DNA from: a bacterium
Lineage (GTDB): Bacteria; Cyanobacteriota; Sericytochromatia; S15B-MN24; VGJW01
NCBI GenBank assembly: GCA_021790035.1
Contig: JAJYIO010000037.1
Coordinates: 1-11,455, forward strand
Length of the DNA: 11,455 nt
Direction: 5' to 3'
The first letter of the stretch is position 1, and each line of letters begins with the position of its first letter. Below are positions 1 through 6,615 of this stretch, piece by piece. The position numbers and the translations under genes are program-made. The notes beneath the pieces are model-generated. The model saw only the letters and a list, made by a program, of their open reading frames with translations, was not told where the DNA came from and did no database searches.

Positions 1-56
1 GATGCTCCCGGCCGATACTTCTGCAGGGCCGCGCCCGACGCCATCTCGGGGGCAGC

Positions 57-68
57 GCGGCGAAGCAG
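57..68 (+). repeat. 12-bp direct repeat, copy 1
   Basis: GCGGCGAAGCAG occurs here and again at 11303-11314, in the same orientation. Both copies lie in gene-free DNA, and each is followed on the plus strand by a perfect GC-rich hairpin (91-115 and 11360-11386). A 12-base identity can arise by chance in such GC-rich DNA, so membership of a dispersed repeat family is inference. Confidence 0.35.
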
Positions 69-90
69 CCTTGGCCCCTAGCCGGGGGTT

Positions 91-115
91 TGCGGGGGGC
101 AGCGCGCCCCCCGCA
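91..115 (+). terminator. Perfect GC-rich hairpin upstream of wecA, terminator-like
   Basis: TGCGGGGGGC (91-100) pairs perfectly with GCCCCCCGCA (106-115) across the loop AGCGC, giving a 10-bp stem. The following bases are GTTATTG, so there is only a weak U-tract. The position between an unseen upstream gene and wecA fits an intrinsic terminator or transcript-end stabiliser. A dispersed palindromic repeat is the alternative, because a hairpin of similar design lies at 11360-11386. One frame ends with TAG at 79-81, so a gene entering from the left could stop just before the hairpin, but its last 26 codons are not recognisable. Confidence 0.5.
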
Positions 116-122
116 GTTATTG

Positions 123-135
123 CCCCGAAGGGGAG
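123..135 (+). promoter_or_regulatory. wecA ribosome binding site inside a small hairpin
   Basis: AGGGGAG (129-135) is a good Shine-Dalgarno sequence six bases before the TTG at 142, and it decides that start. It overlaps a short inverted repeat in which CCCC (123-126) can pair with GGGG (130-133) across GAA. The fold could partly hide the site in the mRNA and so limit translation. The pairing is visible; any regulatory effect is inference. Confidence 0.5.
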
Positions 136-141
136 TTTCTC

Positions 142-1281
142 TTGACCGCGCCGACCGACCCGAGTGCCCTGGGCCCGTACGGTCCCCTGATCCTGGCCGT
201 CGCACTGCTGGCCGCGTGGCTACTGACCGACCTCAGCATCCCCTGGGTCACACGCCTGGCCTACCGCTACGGGCGCGTGGATCCGGTCGACCCGCGCAAG
301 GTGCACAAGACGCCCATTCCGCGGCTGGGCGGCGTGGCGATCTTCGCGGGCGTGCTGCTGGCCCTGGGGCTGGTCGAGGTCCTGGTGCCGGGCGAACTGT
401 TCCCGGTGGATGGGTCGCTACGCGGCGTGCTGGCCGGCGGCACCATGGTCTTCGTGCTCGGCGTCGTCGACGACCTGTGGCCGCTTTCCGCCAAGGTCAA
501 GCTGTTCGGCCAGATCGCCGCCGCGATCCTGGCGTACATGTTCGGGGTGCATATCGACTTCCTGTCGGCGCCAGGCGGAGGCGTCTGGCCATTCCCGCTG
601 GTCTTCGGCTTCCCGGCGCTGGCCCTGGCCGTGACCGTGTTCTGGATCGTCGGCATCACCAACACGATCAACCTGATCGACGGTCTGGATGGTCTTGCCG
701 GAGGAGTCTCGCTGATCGGGGCTCTGACGCTGGCCATCATCGCCCTGGAGACCAATCAGCCCTATCCGGCGATCATCGCGGTGGCGGTCTCGGGCGCGAC
801 CATCGGGTTCCTGCGATACAACTTCAACCCCGCCCGCATCTTCATGGGGGACGGCGGCAGCTTGTTCCTCGGATTCACCCTGGCGTCGATCGCCATCCTC
901 GGCGTGCTCAAGCTCGTCACGGCCGTCACCCTGGTCCTGCCCGTGCTGATCCTGGGCGTGCCCATCGGGGACACGCTCTTCGCCATCATTCGCCGGCTCT
1001 GGAACCACCGCCCGATCTTCTCCCCGGATCGCGGCCACCTGCACCATCGACTGCTGTCGGCCGGGCTTTCCCACCGCAACACCGTCATCATGATCTACGG
1101 CTTCAGCCTGGCGCTGGCGGGCCTGGCGCTCGCCCTGCTGAAGGTCGAGGGCTCGATCCCGATGCTCTTTGCGGCCCTGCTGTTCCTGGGCTGGGGAGGC
1201 TGGAACCTCGCGCTCACGCGAAATCACGCTCACGGGCCCGGGCCGGCAGAGGGGGAGAGCTCGCAGGAAGGTCACGGGTAG
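142..1281 (+). CDS. wecA: Undecaprenyl-phosphate GlcNAc-1-phosphate transferase (WecA/TagO, MraY-like family)
   Basis: This polytopic membrane enzyme should transfer GlcNAc-1-phosphate from UDP-GlcNAc to undecaprenyl phosphate, the first membrane step of O-antigen, common-antigen or wall-polymer synthesis. The 379-residue protein has the family motifs in order: PRKVHKTPIPRLGG (51-64), the Mg-binding GVVDDL (107-112, D110/D111), N174-N177-D180-D183 within NTINLIDGLDGLAGG, FMGDGGS (234-240, D237), and the His-rich cytoplasmic loop DRGHLHHRL (296-304). That loop is typical of WecA/TagO rather than MraY, which uses UDP-MurNAc-pentapeptide. About ten hydrophobic helices are visible, starting near residue 15. 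The TTG start is supported by AGGGGAG six bases upstream; no ATG lies near. wecB follows after nine bases, almost certainly in the same operon. UDP-GlcNAc as substrate is inferred from this pairing and the His loop. The last 20 residues are polar and variable. Confidence 0.93.
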   Translation: MTAPTDPSALGPYGPLILAVALLAAWLLTDLSIPWVTRLAYRYGRVDPVDPRKVHKTPIPRLGGVAIFAGVLLALGLVEVLVPGELFPVDGSLRGVLAGGTMVFVLGVVDDLWPLSAKVKLFGQIAAAILAYMFGVHIDFLSAPGGGVWPFPLVFGFPALALAVTVFWIVGITNTINLIDGLDGLAGGVSLIGALTLAIIALETNQPYPAIIAVAVSGATIGFLRYNFNPARIFMGDGGSLFLGFTLASIAILGVLKLVTAVTLVLPVLILGVPIGDTLFAIIRRLWNHRPIFSPDRGHLHHRLLSAGLSHRNTVIMIYGFSLALAGLALALLKVEGSIPMLFAALLFLGWGGWNLALTRNHAHGPGPAEGESSQEGHG

Positions 1282-1290
1282 AAGGAACCG

Positions 1291-2442
1291 GTGAGCGATA
1301 TGGCTACCAGGCGCCCGGTCGTGCTGTCGATCTTCGGCACGAGGCCGGAGGCGGTCAAGATGGCGCCCGTCGTCAAGGCCCTGGCGACGCGCAGCGATCT
1401 GGTGGGGCGCGTGGCCGTCACGGCTCAGCACCGCCAGATGCTCGATCAGGTCCTCGATCTGTTCAGCATCACCCCCGACTACGACCTCGACCTGATGCAG
1501 CCGGGTCAGCGGCTCGAGGACCTCACCGGCCGCGTGCTCACCCACCTGGCGGCCGTATTCGACGATTGCAAGCCCGACCTGGTCCTGGTGCAGGGCGACA
1601 CCACCACGGCGTTCGCGGCGGCGCTGGGCGCGTTCTACCGGCAGATACCCGTCGGCCACGTGGAGGCGGGCCTGCGCACGGGCGATCGTTACAATCCCTT
1701 TCCCGAGGAGATGAATCGCCTGCTCGTCACGCAGCTGGCGACCCTGCACTTCGCCCCGACACCCACGTCGCAAGCGGCCTGCAGGCGCTCCGGGGTCCAG
1801 GATGAAGCGATCTACCTGACCGGCAACACCGTCATCGACGCGTTGCTCGAGGTGGCTGGCCAGGTACCGGCCCCGTCGGAAGAAGGCCGCGTGCTTCTGG
1901 TGACGGCCCACCGACGCGAGAACTGGGGCGAGCCGATGATGCAGATCTTCGGCGCCGTGCGGGATCTGGTGGAGGCCCGGCCCGATCTACGAGCCGTCGT
2001 CCCCGTCCATCTCAATCCAATCGTCCAGGAGGCCGCCCGGCAGGTCCTGGGGGGACACGAACGCGTGTCGCTCATCGCTCCGCTGGATTACGCGCCATTC
2101 GTGACCGCGATGAAGGGTGCGACCCTCATCCTCACGGACTCCGGCGGTGTGCAGGAGGAAGCACCCTCGCTCGGCAAGCCGGTGCTCGTGTTGCGGACCA
2201 CCACGGAGCGCCCCGAGGCGGTTGACGCCGGAACCGTCCGCCTCGTGGGGGTCCAGCGGGAAGACATCGTACGCGAGGCTTCGCGGCTGCTCGACGACCC
2301 GGCCGAGTATCGCCGGATGGCCAATGCCGTCAATCCGTACGGCGATGGACGCGCGACCCAGAGGATCGTCGAGGCGATCCGCTACTTCCTCGGTCTCCGG
2401 TCCGACCGACCGGTCGAGCGCTTCGAGCCCGCGATCGTTTAA
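1291..2442 (+). CDS. wecB: UDP-N-acetylglucosamine 2-epimerase (non-hydrolysing)
   Basis: This cytoplasmic enzyme interconverts UDP-GlcNAc and UDP-ManNAc and so supplies ManNAc for surface polymers. The 383 residues match the usual family length and GT-B-like two-domain layout. Visible motifs are GTRPEAVKMAP (16-26, with R18 and K23 in the nucleotide/active site), QGDTTTA (101-107, D103), HVEAGLRT (123-130, E125), PEEMNR (138-143), TAHRREN (205-211, H207), DSGGVQEEAP (283-292) and RTTTERPE (302-309). These cover the acidic and histidine residues known to be needed in WecB/MnaA. The GTG at 1291 is preferred because AAGGA (1282-1286) lies four bases before it; an ATG at 1300 would place that site 13 bases away. 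The gene follows wecA by nine bases. No ManNAc dehydrogenase (wecC) or glycosyltransferase follows, so the polymer made from these precursors must be encoded elsewhere. The downstream 334 bases hold no gene. Confidence 0.95.
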   Translation: MSDMATRRPVVLSIFGTRPEAVKMAPVVKALATRSDLVGRVAVTAQHRQMLDQVLDLFSITPDYDLDLMQPGQRLEDLTGRVLTHLAAVFDDCKPDLVLVQGDTTTAFAAALGAFYRQIPVGHVEAGLRTGDRYNPFPEEMNRLLVTQLATLHFAPTPTSQAACRRSGVQDEAIYLTGNTVIDALLEVAGQVPAPSEEGRVLLVTAHRRENWGEPMMQIFGAVRDLVEARPDLRAVVPVHLNPIVQEAARQVLGGHERVSLIAPLDYAPFVTAMKGATLILTDSGGVQEEAPSLGKPVLVLRTTTERPEAVDAGTVRLVGVQREDIVREASRLLDDPAEYRRMANAVNPYGDGRATQRIVEAIRYFLGLRSDRPVERFEPAIV

Positions 2443-2488
2443 CTCCTCGGGCCGGATCCCTTCAAACCGAAAGTCGCTCCACACCGCC

Positions 2489-2744
2489 GCCCGTTTTCGC
2501 GGGCAGGCGCCGGCGATCCCCCCGGATCGCCAGCCGATGACCGGTTGCCTGCCAAAAAGGTTGAGGCCGAGTGGACCGATGCTAACAGGCGCTGGTTCTG
2601 TTACGACATCCCTGGGAGCGTGGGTCCCATGACTCCCGGCAAGCCAGCCGTCGAAGACGGCATGCGTCTTGCTCGAGGTTTGGCTCGCCGACGCCCGGCG
2701 TGAGCCGGCAACAGATCAAGGCCAGCCGTGGAGCCCGGCGTCGG
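2489..2744 (+). promoter_or_regulatory. Structured gene-free leader upstream of lipoprotein gene (candidate cis-regulatory RNA)
   Basis: The 334 bases between wecB and the lipoprotein start hold no convincing gene but many inverted repeats. GCCCG/CGGGC pair at 2489-2504. GGCAGGC (2502-2508) pairs with GCCTGCC (2547-2553) around a perfect 8-bp hairpin, GGCGATCC/GGATCGCC (2512-2531). TAACAG/CTGTTA pair at 2583-2603. A bulged ten-pair stem spans 2614-2637. GCCGTC/GACGGC pair at 2647-2661, enclosed by AGCCA/TGGCT (2642-2685). A perfect 8-bp long-range helix, CCGACGCC/GGCGTCGG (2688-2695 with 2737-2744), closes over a hairpin with a GNRA-type loop, GTGA (2700-2703). The first two helices share 2502-2504 and so exclude each other. 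I recognise no known riboswitch consensus (c-di-GMP-I/II, cobalamin, SAM, TPP, glycine, THF were considered). It may include the wecB terminator and the lipoprotein 5' leader. No convincing promoter was seen. Function is inference. Confidence 0.35.
2529..2728 (+). repeat. GCCAGCCG direct repeat, three copies
   Basis: The 8-mer GCCAGCCG occurs at 2529-2536, 2643-2650 and 2721-2728; the last two share a ninth base (T). All copies lie in the gene-free leader of the lipoprotein gene. The second forms part of a hairpin (GCCGTC/GACGGC), and the first overlaps the 3' arm of another. They could be protein-binding sites or RNA structural modules, but chance is possible in GC-rich DNA. Confidence 0.3.
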
Positions 2745-2776
2745 TTTCCCGCACAGGTCCCCAGCGGAGGTCCAGG

Positions 2777-4291
2777 ATGGAACGTCTTGCCGACCGGCAA
2801 CCGAGATCCCCGGCAGCCCTGGTAGCCATGGCCCTGCTCGCCTCGAGCCTCGGCTGCACCAGCAAGGCTCCCGCCCCTGCCGCTCCCGTGCCCGGATCGC
2901 CTCCAGAGGCCAGCGCGCCGGGCACCACTCCCGATGCGGCACCGGCCCAGGCGGGCTTGCACATGGCCAGCCAGGCCTTCATGCAGTCCCTGCTCGGGAC
3001 CTTGCCCCTGGCGCAGGTCAAGTCCCCCAAGGCGCTCGACGACTTCAGCCAGGCCCGGACCTGGACCTCCTCCTCCAGCAACGGCTCGATGCTCCTCGAA
3101 GCCTGGACCTCACCGACGGCCAGCGGCAGCCAGGTCGACGCGCTCGAGTTCGACCCGACCACCGCCAACTATCACGTGCTCGGTCTCGATCCCGGCGGCT
3201 CGGTCGACGAGTCGCCCGCCATCGCCGGCGGCCCGAACGGGAGCGCCATGGTCCTGTGGACCCGTCAGATCAGCTCCAGCAACAACGCAGCGGTGGTCGG
3301 CCAGGTCTTCGACTCGAGCGGAGAGGGCGGAGCGCGATGGAGCTATAGCCAGGGCAACGGGAGGCCGATCGGGGATACGGCCCTGGCGGGCGGACCGAAC
3401 GGTTTCGTGGCGCTCTGGACCCAGGCGCAAAGTGACGGCCGGGTCCTCCTCGCGCAGCCGCTCGATGCGAGCGGCGGGCAGGTCGGCAATCCGACCCTGG
3501 TGTCGAACGTCCAGGGCGATCCTTCGCAACCGGATATCGTGGCGGGCAGCAACGGATTCCTGGCCGTGTGGGCGGACCGTGCCAGTGGCTCGGCGCGGAT
3601 CTACGGCACCCTGCTCACCGCGAGCGGCCAGTCCCAGGCCTCGCCGTTCCCGATCAGCGACGGCTCGCCTGCCGTGTCGACGCCCCGCGTGATGTGGGAT
3701 GGCAGCCAGTACTGGGTCTCCTGGTACGATGCGCGCGCCGGAGTGCCCGGCGCCTACGACGCCTTCGTTCAGACCGTCAGCTCGGGCGGCGGCCTGGTCG
3801 GGTCGAACGTGCGCGTCTCGGATCACCGGATGAAGCCATCAAGCGTCGCTCCGCGGGTCGTTCCCCAGGGGTCGAGCTATCTCGTCCTCTTCGCCGGCCA
3901 GGACCTCGACGACCAGGATCCCACGGCGCTGGCACCGTCGGCAGTCTACGGATCGGTGCTCACCGCGGGCGCCACGCCGTCTGTGCCCTTCGCCATCACC
4001 CCGATCGACTCGTCGAGCCTCGTCGACGCGCAGCCCTCGACCTCGAACATGGTCTTGCTGAGCCAGGATGCCACCGGCAGCGGACAGACCGAGCTCGACT
4101 GGTCGGAGTACAGCCTCCCGGGCGCCAGCTACACCAGCCCGTTCTCGGGCTTCTCGAGCAACCCCTACGGCTCCACCTTGAACTTCCAGAGCAGCTATTC
4201 GACGAGCTCCGGCAATCTTGGCTATGGCTACAACGGCACCGGAGCCGGCTACCTCGACACGCTCCAGCCGGGCAATCCGTACCTGCCGTGA
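2777..4291 (+). CDS. Predicted lipoprotein with about seven propeller-like repeats, function unknown
   Basis: I do not recognise a named family. The ATG at 2777 is chosen because GGAGG (2766-2770) lies six bases upstream and it yields a lipoprotein-type signal: a short charged N-terminus, a hydrophobic stretch (13-25) and Cys27 in SSLGC. A TTG start at 2669 would bury this signal. The 504-residue product then has an Ala/Pro-rich linker (about 31-60). A periodic motif follows, roughly P-x-h-x-x-G-x-N-G-h-h-h-h-W, near residues 97-110, 147-162, 201-215, 252-266, 303-318, 359-373 and 418-430. The spacing is 51-58 residues, with intervening segments such as VFDSSG, PLDASG and LLTASG. This periodicity suggests a seven-bladed beta-propeller, probably a surface or periplasmic binding protein. 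The tail (450-504) is rich in Ser, Gly, Tyr and Asn. No catalytic motif is evident. It converges on truB, 40 bases away, and is preceded by a highly structured leader. Confidence 0.8.
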   Translation: MERLADRQPRSPAALVAMALLASSLGCTSKAPAPAAPVPGSPPEASAPGTTPDAAPAQAGLHMASQAFMQSLLGTLPLAQVKSPKALDDFSQARTWTSSSSNGSMLLEAWTSPTASGSQVDALEFDPTTANYHVLGLDPGGSVDESPAIAGGPNGSAMVLWTRQISSSNNAAVVGQVFDSSGEGGARWSYSQGNGRPIGDTALAGGPNGFVALWTQAQSDGRVLLAQPLDASGGQVGNPTLVSNVQGDPSQPDIVAGSNGFLAVWADRASGSARIYGTLLTASGQSQASPFPISDGSPAVSTPRVMWDGSQYWVSWYDARAGVPGAYDAFVQTVSSGGGLVGSNVRVSDHRMKPSSVAPRVVPQGSSYLVLFAGQDLDDQDPTALAPSAVYGSVLTAGATPSVPFAITPIDSSSLVDAQPSTSNMVLLSQDATGSGQTELDWSEYSLPGASYTSPFSGFSSNPYGSTLNFQSSYSTSSGNLGYGYNGTGAGYLDTLQPGNPYLP

Positions 4292-4331
4292 CCGACGCTC
4301 CAGAACCCTTGGCGTCCCGGCCGGGTCCCGA

Positions 4332-5210
4332 TCAAGCTGGTTTTGGCAGCACGGTCTTGGGCCACAAGCGCTCCTCGCGAACCTCGCCGATCGCCACGAT
4401 CTCCGAACCTCGCATGGCCCGGATCGAACCGGCTCGCCCCGGGGCGGGGATCGCCCGGCCCATTCTCAGGTCGGCCACCCGATCGTCCTCCACCTCGAGC
4501 CGCGGCAAATGCGAGAGCGCCACGTCGACATCCGCGAACTCCCAGGGCTCCTCCAGGAGAAGGGCATCGGCAACGCCGAAGGCTCCAGCCCGCGTCCGCA
4601 GCAAAAACGCCAGGTGCGCCGGAACGCCGAGGGCTGCGCCGATGTCCTCGGCCAGGCTCCGGACGTAGGTGCCGGCAGAGCACTCCACCTCGAGGAGGGC
4701 ACGAGGACCCGTCCCCCGTGCGAGCCCTGGCCAGAAGGCGAGCAGCTCGAGACGCGAGATCTCGACCCGCCGGGTCGGGACGTCGACGGCCACGCCGGCA
4801 CGCGCCAGCTCGTAAGCCCGATGCCCGTCCACATGGACCGCCGAATAGGCAGGCGGTCGCTGGGTGATCGTCCCGGTGAACCGCAAGAGGACCTCGCGCA
4901 GGGCCTCTGCGTCAAAGTCGGCCGGGGCCGTGGCGATCGTATCGCCCGCCGCGTCGCCGGTCGTGGTGGAGCGGCCGAAGGCGATCTCCGCCCGGTAGGT
5001 CTTGCCACCCTCGAGATAGGGAATCAGGCGGGTGAAGGCTCCCACGGCCACGGGCAAAACCCCCGCGGCCAGGGGATCGAGCGTGCCGGCGTGGCCAACT
5101 CCCTTGGTCTCGAGCCGACGCCGGACGACCGCCACGACATCGTGGGCCGTCATTCCGGGCGGCTTGAGGAGGTTGAGGAAACCCGCGATCAGCTCAGGAC
5201 CGCCCTGCAA
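4332..5210 (-). CDS. truB: tRNA pseudouridine-55 synthase TruB
   Basis: TruB converts U55 to pseudouridine in the T-loop of tRNAs and also acts as an RNA chaperone. From the chosen start the protein has 292 residues, normal for the family. FLNLLKPPGMTAHD (11-24) and GTLDPLAAGVL (42-52) carry the catalytic Asp45. Further conserved blocks are KTYRAEI (70-76), RPPAYSAVHVDGHRAYELAR (118-137) and CSAGTYVRSLAEDIG (177-191). The C-terminal 60 residues resemble the small PUA-like domain. The start is uncertain because no in-frame ATG or GTG precedes the conserved block within a sensible distance. TTG at 5210-5208 (used here) overlaps nrnA by 17 bases. CTG at 5192-5190 would give a more typical N-terminus just after the nrnA stop. 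An ATG at 5264 would add 18 unlikely residues overlapping nrnA. It is the last gene of the minus-strand operon and is probably translated by coupling to nrnA. Confidence 0.94.
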   Translation of the reverse strand: MQGGPELIAGFLNLLKPPGMTAHDVVAVVRRRLETKGVGHAGTLDPLAAGVLPVAVGAFTRLIPYLEGGKTYRAEIAFGRSTTTGDAAGDTIATAPADFDAEALREVLLRFTGTITQRPPAYSAVHVDGHRAYELARAGVAVDVPTRRVEISRLELLAFWPGLARGTGPRALLEVECSAGTYVRSLAEDIGAALGVPAHLAFLLRTRAGAFGVADALLLEEPWEFADVDVALSHLPRLEVEDDRVADLRMGRAIPAPGRAGSIRAMRGSEIVAIGEVREERLWPKTVLPKPA

Positions 5211-6198
5211 GCTGGCCGAGCTGCTCCTCGACGGCCGCCGACAATGCGGCCAGCGCCTCGGCAACGGGCCCCGGCGCCAGCAGGCAGCCGGAAGCGCGCA
5301 CGTGACCGCCGCCGCCGAAGCGGCCAGCCACCGCGTTGACGTCGACCCGCCCCTTGCTGCGGAAGGAAACCTTGAGGCTGCCGTCCAGAAGTTCCCGGAC
5401 GAAGATCGCCGTGTCTACTCCCTCGATCGCCCGCAGGCGCTCGACGATGCCCTCGCATTCCTCGTCCACGGCTCCGGCGTCAGCCAGCATCTGCCGGGTG
5501 ACACAGGTGGTGGCGATGAGGCCGTCCGAGCGGAACTGCGCCTCTGCCAGGGCCCGGGAGTGCAAGAGCAAGGTGGTGCGCGCCATCCGCTCGAAGAGCT
5601 GCTGGTTGATCCAGCCCGGGTGCACCCCGCACTCGATCAGGCGAGCCACCATGCGGTGCGTCAACGGCGAGGTCCCGTCGTACCGGAACGAGCCGGTATC
5701 GGTCGCGATGGCCGTGTAGAGGGCGTTGGCGGAGATCTCGTCGATGTCGATGCCGAGGTGCTCGAACAGCCGGAACACGATCTCGCCCGTCGCGGCGTCG
5801 TGCGGCAGGATGACATTGTAGGTGCCGAAGGACTTGTTGCTGATGTGGTGGTCGATCACGACCAGCGGCGAGAGATCGGCCAGCTTGGCCCCCCACGCCT
5901 CGCCGAACCGCCCGAGATCGGCCGCGTCGAGGGCCGCCAGGCCCCAGCCATCGCCCGAGGGAAGGGTGGTCTCGACGGCCTCGGCTCCGGCCAGAAAGTC
6001 GAACGAGCGCGGCGGCGGATCGGGGCAAAAATGGCGAACCTCATGGCCCAGAGCCCGCAGTAGCTGCTTGAGGGCGATGGCGGATCCCAGCGTGTCGCCG
6101 TCGGGGTTCATGTGGGATGCCACGATCCACCGCCGGTGCGCGCGCAACGCGTCCACGGCGGGCAACGCATCCGGCGGCAGAGAGGTAAGCGGTGGCAT
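5194..6198 (-). CDS. nrnA: Bifunctional oligoribonuclease/pAp phosphatase NrnA (DHH/DHHA1 family)
   Basis: NrnA-type enzymes degrade 2-5 nt RNAs and dephosphorylate 3'-phosphoadenosine 5'-phosphate in the cytoplasm; some members act on pApA or pGpG from cyclic dinucleotide breakdown. The 334 residues fit the family. The DHH phosphoesterase motifs are SHMNPDGDTLGS (28-39, D33 and D35), a second-motif Asp in ALDAAD (89-94), VVIDHH (113-118) and ATDTGSFRY (165-173, D167). The DHHA1 substrate domain shows FGGGGHVRASG (294-304). The ATG at 6198 has AGGAG about eleven bases upstream. It lies 33 bases after rbfA and overlaps the putative start of truB, the usual rbfA-nrnA-truB order. Homologues such as archaeal or bacterial RecJ-like proteins share the DHH core, but length and context favour NrnA. 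Substrate preference cannot be read from sequence. Confidence 0.93.
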   Translation of the reverse strand: MPPLTSLPPDALPAVDALRAHRRWIVASHMNPDGDTLGSAIALKQLLRALGHEVRHFCPDPPPRSFDFLAGAEAVETTLPSGDGWGLAALDAADLGRFGEAWGAKLADLSPLVVIDHHISNKSFGTYNVILPHDAATGEIVFRLFEHLGIDIDEISANALYTAIATDTGSFRYDGTSPLTHRMVARLIECGVHPGWINQQLFERMARTTLLLHSRALAEAQFRSDGLIATTCVTRQMLADAGAVDEECEGIVERLRAIEGVDTAIFVRELLDGSLKVSFRSKGRVDVNAVAGRFGGGGHVRASGCLLAPGPVAEALAALSAAVEEQLGQLAGRS

Positions 6199-6231
6199 CG
6201 AGGGTCGTTCTCCTGGTGCGACGAAGACGGA

Positions 6232-6609
6232 TTACTCGCTCCGGTCCGGTGCGGGCGACGCGGTCTCGGTGTGGATCTGCTGAAGCAGGGCGTTGATGTG
6301 AGCGGCATGCTCGGCCGACTTGTCCTGCTTGAACGAGAGATCGGGCGTGTTGCGGAGGCCGAGCTGGTGGCCGACCTCGGACTGGATCAGTCCCCTGGCG
6401 GAGTTGAGACCCACCATGGTCTGCTTCTGGGCTTCGTCATCGCCGTAGATCGAGACGAAGACCTTGGCATGGCGCAGATCTCCCGACACGTCGACGTCGG
6501 TGACCGACACCATCCCCGTGATCCGGGCGTCCTTGATGCGCCGCATGAGCATCTCGGACACGATGCGCTTGATCGCCTCGGCGATCCGTACACTGCGCTG
6601 GCTCGTCAT
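6232..6609 (-). CDS. rbfA: 30S ribosome-binding factor A
   Basis: RbfA binds immature 30S subunits near the 5' helix of 16S rRNA, aids late maturation and is important for cold adaptation. The 125-residue protein has the single type-II KH fold of the family: an N-terminal helix (SVRIAEAIKRIVSEML, 6-21), the strand segment ITGMVSVTDVDVSGDLRHAKVFVS (30-53), the helix with the A-x-G kink LNSARG (68-73), and the C-terminal strand/helix PDLSFKQDKSAEHAAHINALL (89-109). The ATG at 6609 is backed by GGGAGG six to seven bases upstream, which lies inside a perfect inverted repeat (6616-6629). The gene sits 84 bases after infB and 33 before nrnA. The last 12 residues are a short polar tail. Confidence 0.95.
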   Translation of the reverse strand: MTSQRSVRIAEAIKRIVSEMLMRRIKDARITGMVSVTDVDVSGDLRHAKVFVSIYGDDEAQKQTMVGLNSARGLIQSEVGHQLGLRNTPDLSFKQDKSAEHAAHINALLQQIHTETASPAPDRSE

Positions 6610-6615
6610 GGGCTC

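Noticed and set aside
1..81. C-terminal end of a plus-strand gene entering from the left
   Set aside because: An open frame ends at TAG 79-81 just before the hairpin, but 26 unrecognised codons are too little to call.
90..1805. 571-codon plus-strand frame overlapping wecA and part of wecB
   Set aside because: It runs across two genes with clear motifs in other frames. Its product is Arg/Pro/Gly/Ala-rich without recognisable features.
418..1911. 497-codon minus-strand frame opposite wecA/wecB
   Set aside because: Antisense shadow with Arg/Asp/Gln-rich composition, no family resemblance and no ribosome site.
2561..2588. Promoter for the lipoprotein gene (TTGAGG, 16 bases, TAACAG with TG extension)
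   Set aside because: The -10 matches the consensus at only three of six positions, and such partial matches are common.
2537..2632. Possible small plus-strand peptide (31 codons from ATG 2537, or 18 from ATG 2579)
   Set aside because: No proper Shine-Dalgarno at a normal distance, and the frame simply continues a shadow frame from wecB.
2502..2744. Known riboswitch class in the lipoprotein leader
   Set aside because: I looked for c-di-GMP-I/II, cobalamin, SAM, TPP, glycine and THF core sequences and found none; only generic stems are supported.
2582..2962. Minus-strand frames across the lipoprotein leader and signal region
   Set aside because: They start inside the lipoprotein gene, are Arg/Gly-rich and have no family features; the region is better explained as a structured leader.
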